NCBI GenBank assembly: GCA_029062895.1
Contig: JAIDPF010000026.1
Location: 1-60,128 of the forward strand
DNA: 60,128 bases
Reading direction: 5' to 3'
Source: Lachnospiraceae bacterium
GTDB lineage: Bacteria; Bacillota; Clostridia; Lachnospirales; Lachnospiraceae
Shown: piece after piece, positions 35,563 through 44,136 of the stretch
Layout: every line of letters starts with the position of its first letter
Numbering within the stretch: position 1 is the first letter of the stretch
The notes under the pieces: model-generated
Database searches by the model: none
What the model saw: only the letters and a program-made list of their open reading frames with translations
What the model was told of the DNA's origin: nothing
Translations under genes and position numbers: made by a program

Positions 35563-36753
35563 TTATTCTTCATCATCAAATACCCGTCTATTATAATCGC
35601 TTACGATTTTGTTGATCTTTTCGGTCGGCGTTAGCACCTTCGCAAAGGAGATATCATGGTTGGAGAAGTCAATGATGGATGCCATGAATTTACTCATATC
35701 CGCTACCAGCACATAAGACCGACTGGTCACTTCTGGCGGCAGATAGGTGAGGTTCGTGGTGATGACATAATCAAAGTAGCCTTTTTCATATGCGTTGTCA
35801 AATGACTCCATACCATTGGTAAACAGGCCAAAAGTAACGCATAAGAAAACCCGTCTGGCATTCATTTCCTTTAACTGTCTGGAGGTATCCAGCATACTTT
35901 CGCCGGAAGCGATCATATCGTCAATGATGATCACGTCCATACTGTCGATCTTCTCTCCAAGAAATTCATGGGCAACAATCGGATTTTTTCCATTAACGAT
36001 CACTGAATAATCACGACGTTTATAGAACATACCGGTATTCACACCGAGGACAGTGGAAAAATATACGGCACGGTCAAGAGCGCCTTCATCCGGTGAAATA
36101 ACGACGGTATTATCTTTGTCAATGATCAGGTCATGTACCTGATGCAGCAGCATCTTTGTCAGCTGGTAATTGGGTGAGAAGTTGTCAAATCCATAAAGTG
36201 GCGTTGCGTTCTGTACTCTGGGATCATGCGCATCGAAAGTAATGAAATTGGAAACACCCATTTCCCCCAACTCTTTTAATGCATTGGCGCAGTCTAAGGA
36301 TTCTCTGGCTGTTCTTTTATGCTGCCTTCCTTCGTAGAGAAAAGGCATAATGACATTAATACGGTGCGCTTTGCCGTTGCAGGCAGCAATGATACGTTTT
36401 AAGTCCTGATAATGGTCATCTGGAGACATATGATTTTCAAACTGTCCCATGGAGTAGGTAATGGAGTAGTTTGTAACATCCACTAATATGTACAGGTCTG
36501 TTCCGCGGACGGATTCATATAAAACACCCTTGGATTCACCGCTGCCAAAGCGTGGGCAGTCGGCCTTTAACAGATAGTTGTCCGCCACATAACCTTGAAA
36601 TGCGGGGTCGTTTTTAAAGGTATTGTTGATGTTCTTCCGGTAGGAAATAAGGTGCTGATTAATGCGCTCCCCTAACGAGGCAGCCCCTTTTAATGCAATC
36701 AATTTTAATGGCGCCACCGGCATGGCTTTTTCCAGTTCTTCAATTTTTGACAT
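35563..36753 (-). CDS. prs: Ribose-phosphate pyrophosphokinase
   Basis: PRPP synthetase makes the precursor of nucleotides, His and Trp. The 396-residue product is longer than the common 315-residue form and belongs to the long clostridial type. It includes SMGQFENHMSPDDHYQDLKR, FDAHDPRV and the PRPP-binding loop MDVIIIDDMIASGESM. Long-form enzymes can be less sensitive to ADP; this is family knowledge, not shown here. It has its own promoter (36810-36837). Confidence 0.92.
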   Translation of the reverse strand: MSKIEELEKAMPVAPLKLIALKGAASLGERINQHLISYRKNINNTFKNDPAFQGYVADNYLLKADCPRFGSGESKGVLYESVRGTDLYILVDVTNYSITYSMGQFENHMSPDDHYQDLKRIIAACNGKAHRINVIMPFLYEGRQHKRTARESLDCANALKELGEMGVSNFITFDAHDPRVQNATPLYGFDNFSPNYQLTKMLLHQVHDLIIDKDNTVVISPDEGALDRAVYFSTVLGVNTGMFYKRRDYSVIVNGKNPIVAHEFLGEKIDSMDVIIIDDMIASGESMLDTSRQLKEMNARRVFLCVTFGLFTNGMESFDNAYEKGYFDYVITTNLTYLPPEVTSRSYVLVADMSKFMASIIDFSNHDISFAKVLTPTEKINKIVSDYNRRVFDDEE

Positions 36754-36809
36754 GGTTTTTCTTCCTTTATCATTTTTCTGCTATATGTATGTTTGAATCG
36801 ATATATAAA

Positions 36810-36837
36810 ATTATACTACAAAGAAAGCATTTTGCAA
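36810..36837 (-). promoter_or_regulatory. Promoter of prs
   Basis: On the minus strand: TTGCAA (36837-36832), 16 bases, TATAAT (36815-36810), 57 bases upstream of the prs start. Confidence 0.7.
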
Positions 36838-36952
36838 TTATTTTATAAAAAGGTTTTACGACGCAGCAGGTGATTATTAACTTGTGTTGTATGTTTGCTT
36901 ATGATAAGATAATGGTGTTAAAGCGTTTGACAAAAGAGAGGTGATTCTAAGA

Positions 36953-37300
36953 GTGAAAAAAAGCATGATAGTTAAATTTTTACTATCTATTTTTTTGACA
37001 TGTCTGGAATGTATCCTCCTAATTGAGTCCATTATTGGGACGGTATTATATGATTGGGGCAGTTTCGGAGGGGGATTAGGAAATGATATGATTTCACTCA
37101 TTTTGCTAATACCTCTGGTGGGTGTAATGGGAATATTTCTAAGCAGCATTGTGTGGCGCATAAAAAAGATGATTAACTGGAAAGAGTTTTTCATTGAGTG
37201 TGTTTATATAGTGGCTGGTATAGGCGTAGGCACAGCACTATCCACATTCTATCTGGTGATTCGGATTATGACTTTGGGAACCACGTTTCAGTTTTTTTAA
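36953..37300 (+). CDS. Unknown small membrane protein
   Basis: The product (115 residues from GTG 36953) has three hydrophobic helices: about 6-28 (FLLSIFLTCLECILLIESII), 47-66 (MISLILLIPLVGVMGIFLSS) and 82-105 (CVYIVAGIGVGTALSTFYLV). AGGTGAT upstream supports the GTG start; a GTG at 36941 is possible. I recognise no family. It lies 24 bases before the DUF512 gene and is divergent from prs. Confidence 0.65.
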   Translation: MKKSMIVKFLLSIFLTCLECILLIESIIGTVLYDWGSFGGGLGNDMISLILLIPLVGVMGIFLSSIVWRIKKMINWKEFFIECVYIVAGIGVGTALSTFYLVIRIMTLGTTFQFF

Positions 37301-37324
37301 TAGATCATTTTAATTGGAGCAGTT

Positions 37325-38656
37325 ATGAAAGAAAATCATCATATGATCAAGTCGGCAGCGCCGGACAGCATTGCAGAGGAACTTGGTATTGGAGCAGGGG
37401 ATGAGCTTTTGGAAATCTCCGGTCAGAGGATCGAGGATATCTTCGATTATCAGTATCTTTGTATGGAAGAATATCTTGAGGTGCTGGTCAAAAAGCCGGA
37501 TGGCGAGGAATGGTTATTAGAGATAGAGAAGGAAGAACACGAGGATCTGGGGATCGTATTTGAAAACGGACTGATGGACGAGTATCATTCCTGTCATAAT
37601 AAATGTATCTTTTGCTTTATCGATCAGATGCCTCCTGGGATGAGGAAAACACTTTATTTTAAGGATGATGATACAAGGTTATCCTTTCTACAGGGTAACT
37701 ATGTAACATTGACAAATCTTGATGACCATGATATTGAACGGATGATCCGATACCGTCTGGAGCCAATCAATATTTCCTTTCAGACGATGAATCCCGAACT
37801 TCGATGTAAAATGTTAAATAACAGATTTGCGGGAGATGCCCTGAAAAAGGTGGACAGGCTCTATGAGGCGGGGATTACCATGAATGGGCAGATCGTTCTA
37901 TGCAAGGGGATCAATGACGGCGAAGAACTCCACTATAGTCTGGACCAGCTGATCTCCTATCTTCCGGTTTTGGAGAGCGTCTCGGTGGTGCCGGTGGGGT
38001 TATCCAAGTACAGGGAGGGGCTTTATCCGCTTGAGCCGTTCACGAAAGAGGATGCCTGTGAGGTGATCGATCTGGTCGAGGAGTATCAGAAGAAGGCGCT
38101 GGCAGTCGGAGAGCTTCATTTTGTCCATGCCAGTGACGAGTGGTATATCCTTGCAGAGAGGGAACTTCCAGAGGAAGAACGGTATGACGGATATCTTCAG
38201 CTGGAAAACGGCGTCGGAATGTTGCGGCTGATGATCAATGAGACCAGAGAAGCGATCTCCAATTTTGCAAGGATGCGGATCATGCGGCCCTCAAGGAATC
38301 TCTCGATTGCGACAGGGATTCTGGCTTATGAAACGATCTGTATGTTATGCAGGGAGATCATGGAGGCATTTCCAATGATCAGGATCACAGTCTATCCGAT
38401 TAGAAATGACTTCTTTGGGGAGATGATTACAGTGAGCGGTCTGATTACGGGACAGGATCTGATTGCCCAGCTGAAAGGTAAGCCGCTGGGAGAATGTCTG
38501 CTTCTTCCGGAGAATATGTTTCGAAGCGGAGAAGAGGTTTTTTTGGACGACGTTACCCTGACGGATGTGCAAAATGCTTTACAAGTTCCCGTAGATATTG
38601 TAAAATCAAGCGGTATGAACTTTGTAAGCAGGATTTTAGATGATCAAAATCTTTGA
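37325..38656 (+). CDS. DUF512 radical-SAM protein
   Basis: The 443-residue product has an N-terminal PDZ-like domain (about 1-65, SIAEELGIGAGDELLEISGQ), a radical-SAM-type segment with the cysteine cluster CHNKCIFCF (C-x3-C-x2-C), and the DUF512 C-terminal region. It lies immediately upstream of der in this and many Firmicutes genomes, which suggests a link to translation or ribosome maturation, but its reaction is unknown. The family is conserved in anaerobic Clostridia. It is 31 bases from der. Confidence 0.9.
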   Translation: MKENHHMIKSAAPDSIAEELGIGAGDELLEISGQRIEDIFDYQYLCMEEYLEVLVKKPDGEEWLLEIEKEEHEDLGIVFENGLMDEYHSCHNKCIFCFIDQMPPGMRKTLYFKDDDTRLSFLQGNYVTLTNLDDHDIERMIRYRLEPINISFQTMNPELRCKMLNNRFAGDALKKVDRLYEAGITMNGQIVLCKGINDGEELHYSLDQLISYLPVLESVSVVPVGLSKYREGLYPLEPFTKEDACEVIDLVEEYQKKALAVGELHFVHASDEWYILAERELPEEERYDGYLQLENGVGMLRLMINETREAISNFARMRIMRPSRNLSIATGILAYETICMLCREIMEAFPMIRITVYPIRNDFFGEMITVSGLITGQDLIAQLKGKPLGECLLLPENMFRSGEEVFLDDVTLTDVQNALQVPVDIVKSSGMNFVSRILDDQNL

Positions 38657-38687
38657 TAAAAAATAAGAAAGCATAGAGAGTCAGTAT

Positions 38688-40022
38688 ATGAGTAAGAAAA
38701 GGAAACCCATTGTTGCGGTGGTGGGCAGACCAAATGTAGGAAAATCGACTTTATTTAACGCGCTGGCGGGAAGCAGGCTGGCGATCGTAAAAGATACGCC
38801 GGGGATCACAAGGGACCGGCTGTATGCTGATGTGACGTGGCTGAATACCAATTTTACGTTGATCGATACCGGTGGCATTGAGCCGGACAGTAAGGATATC
38901 ATTTTGTCACAGATGCGTGAACAGGCACAGATTGCCATTGATACGGCGGATGTGATCTTGTTTATGACGGATGTCAAACAAGGACTTGTGGATGCGGATT
39001 TCAGGGTGGCTGATATGCTCAGGAAGTCCGGAAGACCTGTTGTATTGGCTGTGAATAAGGTAGATAGTTTTGAAAAATATATGCCGGATGTTTATGAGTT
39101 TTACAATCTTGGTATCGGAGATCCATGGCCGATCTCCGCGTCAGAGCGGCAGGGGCTTGGGGATATGTTGGATGAGGTGATTTCCCATTTTGAAGAGCCA
39201 TCGGATGATGAGGAAGAGGATGATCGTCCCAAAGTCGCTATCGTAGGGAAGCCGAATGTGGGTAAATCCTCAATCCTGAATAAGCTGGCCGGAGAAAACC
39301 GTGTGATCGTATCGGATATTGCTGGTACGACAAGGGACGCCATTGATACGGAAGTAAAGTATCAAGGCAGGGAGTATGTGTTTATTGATACGGCGGGACT
39401 GCGCCGTAAGAATAAGATCAAGGAAGAACTGGAAAAATATATGATCGTCCGGACGGTCAGCGCAGTAGAGCGTGCCGATGTCGTCGTACTGGTGATTGAC
39501 GCGGCGGAAGGCGTGACGGAGCAGGACGCTAAGATCGCGGGGATCGCCCATGAACGCGGAAAAGGTATGATCATCGCGGTCAATAAATGGGATATGGTTG
39601 AGAAGAATGATAAGACGATCAATGAATATAAAAAGAAGATCAATCAGGTATTATCCTTTATGCCGTATGCGGAGATGATTTTTGTATCGGCTGTTACGGG
39701 ACAGAGACTGGTGAAGCTGTATGAAATAATCGATATGGTGATCGAAAATCATTCCATGCGTGTGGCGACCGGCGTTTTAAATGAAATCATGACGGAAGCG
39801 GTGGCATTGCAGCAGCCGCCCACGGATAAAGGAAAACGGTTGAAATTATTTTATATTACACAGGTCAGCGTGAAGCCGCCGACGTTTGTAATCTTTGTCA
39901 ATGATAAGGAGCTAATGCATTTTTCTTATACAAGGTATATTGAGAATAAGATCAGAGAATCCTTTGGATTCCGGGGAACTCCATTAAAATTTATCATTCG
40001 TGAGCGGAAAGAGCAGGGATGA
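38688..40022 (+). CDS. der: Ribosome biogenesis GTPase Der (EngA)
   Basis: Der has two tandem GTPase domains and a KH-like C-terminal domain and acts in 50S assembly. The 444-residue product has G1 of domain 1 GRPNVGKSTLF (about 11-21), an acidic linker (EPSDDEEEDDR, about 172-182), G1 of domain 2 GKPNVGKSSIL (about 187-197) and the C-terminal KH-like domain (about 355-440). NKVD and NKWD G4 motifs are present. The der-plsY-gpsA order is conserved, though the leader repeat interrupts the spacing to plsY. Confidence 0.97.
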   Translation: MSKKRKPIVAVVGRPNVGKSTLFNALAGSRLAIVKDTPGITRDRLYADVTWLNTNFTLIDTGGIEPDSKDIILSQMREQAQIAIDTADVILFMTDVKQGLVDADFRVADMLRKSGRPVVLAVNKVDSFEKYMPDVYEFYNLGIGDPWPISASERQGLGDMLDEVISHFEEPSDDEEEDDRPKVAIVGKPNVGKSSILNKLAGENRVIVSDIAGTTRDAIDTEVKYQGREYVFIDTAGLRRKNKIKEELEKYMIVRTVSAVERADVVVLVIDAAEGVTEQDAKIAGIAHERGKGMIIAVNKWDMVEKNDKTINEYKKKINQVLSFMPYAEMIFVSAVTGQRLVKLYEIIDMVIENHSMRVATGVLNEIMTEAVALQQPPTDKGKRLKLFYITQVSVKPPTFVIFVNDKELMHFSYTRYIENKIRESFGFRGTPLKFIIRERKEQG

Positions 40023-40040
40023 TAGCAGTTAAAAAATCAG

Positions 40041-40109
40041 TGTGCTTGCAGCATAGCACTAAAGTGCATTAAAATTCGCAGGTTATGGAAAGGCAGGGTG
40101 ATTAGTATG
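40041..40109 (+). repeat. Leader repeat copy 4, upstream of plsY
   Basis: It aligns with copy 1 over 69 bases: GCATAGCACTAAAGTGCATT is identical, followed by AAAATTCGCAGG, TTATGGAAAGGCAGGG and TGATTAGTATG. It supplies the plsY ribosome binding site and start. The GTG at 40098 and the ATG at 40107 are in frame. Confidence 0.85.
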
Positions 40110-40796
40110 GCGCAGACAATTGGAATTCGTATTGTTTGTCTGGTGATTGGGTATGCGTTTGGATTGATCCAGACATCTTATATATTAGGCAGGATCAACG
40201 GGATCGACATCAGGGAGCATGGGAGCGGCAATGCAGGAACTACCAATACCCTTCGGGTGCTGGGCAGAAAGGCTGGGCTGATCGTATTTTTATGCGATAT
40301 CTTAAAAGCGTTTGCCGCTGTGGTCTTAGCGTATTATCTGATTCCTGTTTTGTTTGGGGGAGGGTATCAGGAGCTTTTGTATTTATTTAAGCTTTACACC
40401 GGTCTGGGTGTTATTCTGGGGCATAATTATCCATTTTACTTAAAATTTAAGGGCGGAAAAGGTATTGCTGCTATGGGCGGTACTATTTTAGGATTCCATG
40501 GAATCTTTGCGTTGACGGGTTTTATTATCTTTTTCAGTACATTCTTTCTTTCACATTATGTGTCGCTGGCATCGCTGGTTTTAAGCGTCGGATTTTTTGT
40601 GGAGATGCTGATCTTTGGAATTGCCAAGATTGGAGTGTTTGCGACGATTCCGGAGAATGTGCTTCTGGAGATGTATATCGTAACATTTGTTATCAGCGTC
40701 ATGGCATTTTTACGCCATCATGAAAATATCAAAAAGCTGTTAAAGGGTGAGGAAAGAAAGACCTATCTTGGAAAAAAGAAACGAGAACAGGATTAG
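40107..40796 (+). CDS. plsY: Glycerol-3-phosphate acyltransferase PlsY
   Basis: PlsY transfers the acyl group from acyl-phosphate (made by PlsX) to sn-1 of glycerol-3-phosphate. The 229-residue integral membrane protein has the family motifs GSGNAGTTNTLRVLG, GHNYPFYLKFKGGKG and LRHHENIKKLL. The stop codon TAG (40794-40796) overlaps the first bases of trailer repeat copy B. ATG 40107 is chosen by alignment with the other leader repeats; an upstream GTG at 40098 is in frame. Confidence 0.95.
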   Translation: MAQTIGIRIVCLVIGYAFGLIQTSYILGRINGIDIREHGSGNAGTTNTLRVLGRKAGLIVFLCDILKAFAAVVLAYYLIPVLFGGGYQELLYLFKLYTGLGVILGHNYPFYLKFKGGKGIAAMGGTILGFHGIFALTGFIIFFSTFFLSHYVSLASLVLSVGFFVEMLIFGIAKIGVFATIPENVLLEMYIVTFVISVMAFLRHHENIKKLLKGEERKTYLGKKKREQD

Positions 40797-40939
40797 TGTG
40801 AAAAATATATCTAAGGCAGTAAAAGACACTGCCTAAGATATATTAAGTTTTACACCGAAAAACGTAAAGCGAACTTGTTCGCTTTTGATGCAGCGTTTTT
40901 CATTCCTATTTGAGCCGCCAAAGGCGGCATGGGGGATTA
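40793..40939 (+). repeat. Trailer repeat copy B (three-hairpin element)
   Basis: This is the second copy of the element at 33458-33604. Hairpins lie at 40796-40855, 40861-40900 and 40914-40928. In hairpin 2 the inner stem is AAAGCGAAC/GTTCGCTTT instead of AAAGCAAAC/GTTTGCTTT, a compensatory A-T to G-C change. It starts in the plsY stop codon and ends next to the gpsA ribosome binding site, so it probably separates two genes that are normally one operon. Confidence 0.9.
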
Positions 40940-40965
40940 ATATGGAGGAAAGGCAGGGTAACAAT

Positions 40966-42006
40966 ATGGAGAAGATTGGTATAGTCGGGGCAGGAAGCTG
41001 GGGGACGGCGATCGCAGTCTTATTAGATCATAATGGTCATGAGGTAACGATGTGGTCGGCGATCGGAAGTGAGATCGATATGCTGCAGGCGGAACATGAG
41101 CACAAGGATAAGCTGCCGGGAATCAAGCTTTCCGAACGGATGAGATTTACGAAGGAACTGAGGGAAGCAATAACGGATATGGATCTGGTGGTGCTTGCGG
41201 TTCCGTCGGTATATACAAGATCTACGGCGCGGCAGATGAAAGAACTGATATCGCCGGGACAGATTATCGTCAATGTTTCTAAGGGAATTGAAGAAGCTAC
41301 TTTAATGACGATGTCACAGATTATAGAGGAAGAAATCCCGCAGTCTGTAGTTGCGGTACTCAGTGGTCCTTCCCATGCAGAGGAGGTTGGAAAGCTTCTT
41401 CCCACCACGGTAGTAGTCGGAGCAAAAAGGAAAGCAACTGCGGAATTTGTGCAGGATATCTTTAAATGTGATGTGTTCCGGGCTTATATCTCACCGGATG
41501 TGATCGGCATTGAACTAGGCGCGGCTCTAAAAAATGTTGTCGCCCTCGCCGCAGGTATGGCGGACGGACTTGGATATGGAGACAATACCAAGGCGGCACT
41601 GATCACAAGGGGAATTACGGAGATCAGCCGTCTGGGCATGGCGATGGGAGGACAGCTGGAAACCTTTGCGGGATTATCCGGTATCGGTGACCTGATTGTT
41701 ACCTGCGCCAGCATGCATTCCAGAAACCGCCGCGCGGGTATCTTGATCGGACAGGGAAAGACGATGGAAGAGGCTATGGACGAGGTTAAGATGGTAGTGG
41801 AAGGTGTATACTCTGCCAAGGCGGCAATTGGACTTGGTAGAAAATACCAGATAGAGATGCCGATCGTCGAGCAGGTCAATGAAATATTATTTGAAGGTAA
41901 GAAGGCATGCGACGCAGTGAAGGAACTGATGCTTCGGGAAAGTAAGGAGGAACATACGAGACTTCCGTGGCTGTCCGATCTGGTGGCAGGGGAAGTGCAT
42001 GAATGA
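40966..42006 (+). CDS. gpsA: Glycerol-3-phosphate dehydrogenase [NAD(P)+]
   Basis: GpsA makes sn-glycerol-3-phosphate from dihydroxyacetone phosphate for PlsY. The 346-residue product begins MEKIGIVGAGSWGTAIAVLL, the Rossmann NAD(P) site, and has the catalytic lysine region IELGAALKNVVALAAGMADG. The start is ATG 40966 (GGAAAGGCAGGG upstream); an ATG at 40942 (MEERQG) is less likely. The ribosome binding region resembles that of leader repeat copy 4. Confidence 0.95.
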   Translation: MEKIGIVGAGSWGTAIAVLLDHNGHEVTMWSAIGSEIDMLQAEHEHKDKLPGIKLSERMRFTKELREAITDMDLVVLAVPSVYTRSTARQMKELISPGQIIVNVSKGIEEATLMTMSQIIEEEIPQSVVAVLSGPSHAEEVGKLLPTTVVVGAKRKATAEFVQDIFKCDVFRAYISPDVIGIELGAALKNVVALAAGMADGLGYGDNTKAALITRGITEISRLGMAMGGQLETFAGLSGIGDLIVTCASMHSRNRRAGILIGQGKTMEEAMDEVKMVVEGVYSAKAAIGLGRKYQIEMPIVEQVNEILFEGKKACDAVKELMLRESKEEHTRLPWLSDLVAGEVHE

Positions 42007-42047
42007 AAGGTTAAGTGATACAAAAATAAGAAAGGTTAGGGGATGTA

Positions 42048-42857
42048 ATGCAGACAGAATTTAAAAGTACAGGGGAATATGTTGCAAGCGAGCAGTTGAT
42101 GGCGAGTGTAAATGTTGCGATTGCATTGAAAAAACCGCTGCTGATCAAAGGGGAGCCCGGCACCGGTAAGACGATGCTTGCTCAGGCGGTTGCCAACTCT
42201 CTTGGAAAGAAACTGATTATCTGGAATATCAAATCAACCACAAAAGCGCAGGAAGGCCTTTATGTGTATGATACGATCCAGCGTTTGTATGATGGGCAGT
42301 TCGGGGAAGAAGGTGTAGATGATATTGCCCGCTATATCAAGCTTGGAAAACTGGGCGAAGCATTTGAGAGCGATGAACAGGTCGTGCTTTTAATTGATGA
42401 AATCGATAAGGCTGATCTGGAATTCCCCAATGATCTGTTATGGGAGCTTGATCAGATGGAGTTTTATATCCATGAGACCAAGCGGACGGTAAAGGCAAAG
42501 CAGCGCCCAATCGTAATTATTACCTCTAACGCAGAAAAGGAACTGCCGGATGCTTTCTTAAGAAGATGTATCTTCCATTATATTGATTTTCCCGATCAGG
42601 AGCTTATGGAGGAGATCGTAAAGACTCATTATCCGGAGATCGAGGAAAATCTATTGAAAAATGCTATGGAGGTATTTTATTGGATCAGGGGGATCCGGGA
42701 TATTCGCAAGAAACCCAGTACATCAGAACTGATTGATTGGGTCAATGCGCTTCAGCTCGGTGGTATCCCGGCGGATACATTGATGGAAAAGCTGCCGTTT
42801 GTCGGGGTAATCGTAAAAAAAGATGAGGATCTGGAGACCGTGAAAAATCATCATTAA
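42048..42857 (+). CDS. MoxR-family AAA+ ATPase
   Basis: The 269-residue product has Walker A GEPGTGKTMLAQAVA (about 35-44), Walker B VVLLIDEIDKADLEF and an arginine-finger region FLRRCIFHYI. MoxR ATPases act as chaperones together with VWA-domain partners, usually encoded next door, as here (42934). The pair likely assembles or matures a metal or cofactor enzyme; the client is not in the window. It lies 41 bases after gpsA. Confidence 0.9.
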   Translation: MQTEFKSTGEYVASEQLMASVNVAIALKKPLLIKGEPGTGKTMLAQAVANSLGKKLIIWNIKSTTKAQEGLYVYDTIQRLYDGQFGEEGVDDIARYIKLGKLGEAFESDEQVVLLIDEIDKADLEFPNDLLWELDQMEFYIHETKRTVKAKQRPIVIITSNAEKELPDAFLRRCIFHYIDFPDQELMEEIVKTHYPEIEENLLKNAMEVFYWIRGIRDIRKKPSTSELIDWVNALQLGGIPADTLMEKLPFVGVIVKKDEDLETVKNHH

Positions 42858-42933
42858 AATAATAAGATACAGAGTTATTGACAGTAAGTATCATCATTGA
42901 AAATACAGAAACCGGATATTAGTGTGGGGGATT

Positions 42934-44136
42934 ATGTTCAGTATTTTTTTTCAGACATTAAAAAATAAGGGATTGGATGTAACGCTCAGTGAATGGCTGA
43001 CGCTGCAGCAGGCATTGAATCAGGGACTTTGTGAAAGCAGCTTGACGAAGTTTTATTATGTCGCAAGGATGATCTTAGTCAAAAGCGAGACGGATTTTGA
43101 TAAATTTGACATGGCGTTTGACGAGTGCTTCAAAGGAATCCGTTCCGATGACGAAGTGACGAACCGGATGTTAAGGTGGCTGGACAAACCGGAAATGAAC
43201 GATCTGCTGCATGAAGAAGATAAGGAATATTTAAACCGGGTGGAACAGATCCAGATTGATAAGGATGACGTGGAGCAGAAGTATAAGCAGCGTCTAAAGG
43301 ATCAGGACAGTGAACACAACGGCGGTTCCTACTGGATTGGAACGATGGGCAAAACTTCTTTCGGCAATACAGGTGGCAATATCGGCGGTATCAGGGTTGG
43401 AGGAAGTACCGGATATCAGTCGGCATTTCAGGTGATTGGGGCGAGAAAATACCGCGATTTTAGGGATGACCGGATGCTGGATAACCGGCAGTTCCAGATG
43501 GCGCTTCGCAAACTCAGGCAGTTCTCAACGAAACTGGATATTCCGAAGACCGAGTTAGATATTGATCAGACCGTAGATAAGACATGCAACAATGGCGGAT
43601 GCTTACAGATCGTAATGGACAGACCGAGAAAAAATTCTGTCAAACTGCTTCTGCTGATGGATTCCGGCGGAACGATGATACCGTACTGTAATCTGTTAAA
43701 TGAATTGTTTCAGGCGGTACACAAATCCAATCATTACAAGGAAGTGAAAGCATATTATTTTCATAACTGCATCTATTCCCATGTCTATAAGACACCGGAG
43801 TGTGAGAATGGCGACTGGATCGAAACAGAGTGGATGTTCCGCAATCTGGATAAGGATTTTAAGGTAATCATTGTGGGGGATGCCGCCATGGCTCCTGAGG
43901 AGCTTTATGCAAAGGATGGCAACTACCGCGGACCGAACGGCGGATATTCCGGTGAAGAATGGCTCATGAGGATGCGAAGAAAATATAAAAAGATTGTCTG
44001 GCTCAATCCGAAGATGTCATTGGTTCCGGCACCATGGCGGGAAGCGGAGACACGGATCAAGGCACTGTTCCCGATGCTGCCGCTGACGGTTGCTGGGCTG
44101 AATGACGCGATGGAGATTCTGATGAAACGTGTCTAA
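42934..44136 (+). CDS. VWA (CoxE-like) domain protein
   Basis: The 400-residue product is the usual VWA partner of MoxR ATPases. An N-terminal helical region (1-130) is followed by a linker and the VWA domain (about 220-395). The MIDAS-type segment is LLLMDSGGTMIPYC; D-x-G-G-T replaces the classical D-x-S-x-S, a form common in CoxE-like proteins. VIIVGDAAMAPEELY follows. GGGGGA precedes ATG 42934. Its stop codon overlaps the stop codon of the convergent permease gene. Confidence 0.85.
   Translation: MFSIFFQTLKNKGLDVTLSEWLTLQQALNQGLCESSLTKFYYVARMILVKSETDFDKFDMAFDECFKGIRSDDEVTNRMLRWLDKPEMNDLLHEEDKEYLNRVEQIQIDKDDVEQKYKQRLKDQDSEHNGGSYWIGTMGKTSFGNTGGNIGGIRVGGSTGYQSAFQVIGARKYRDFRDDRMLDNRQFQMALRKLRQFSTKLDIPKTELDIDQTVDKTCNNGGCLQIVMDRPRKNSVKLLLLMDSGGTMIPYCNLLNELFQAVHKSNHYKEVKAYYFHNCIYSHVYKTPECENGDWIETEWMFRNLDKDFKVIIVGDAAMAPEELYAKDGNYRGPNGGYSGEEWLMRMRRKYKKIVWLNPKMSLVPAPWREAETRIKALFPMLPLTVAGLNDAMEILMKRV

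Noticed and set aside
19868-40109. Leader repeats as known riboswitches
   Set aside because: No ligand-binding core of a known class was recognised; genes behind the copies share no pathway.
33458-40939. The trailer repeats as a CRISPR or transposon
   Set aside because: Only two copies 7.3 kb apart, no spacers, no transposase and no target duplication were seen.
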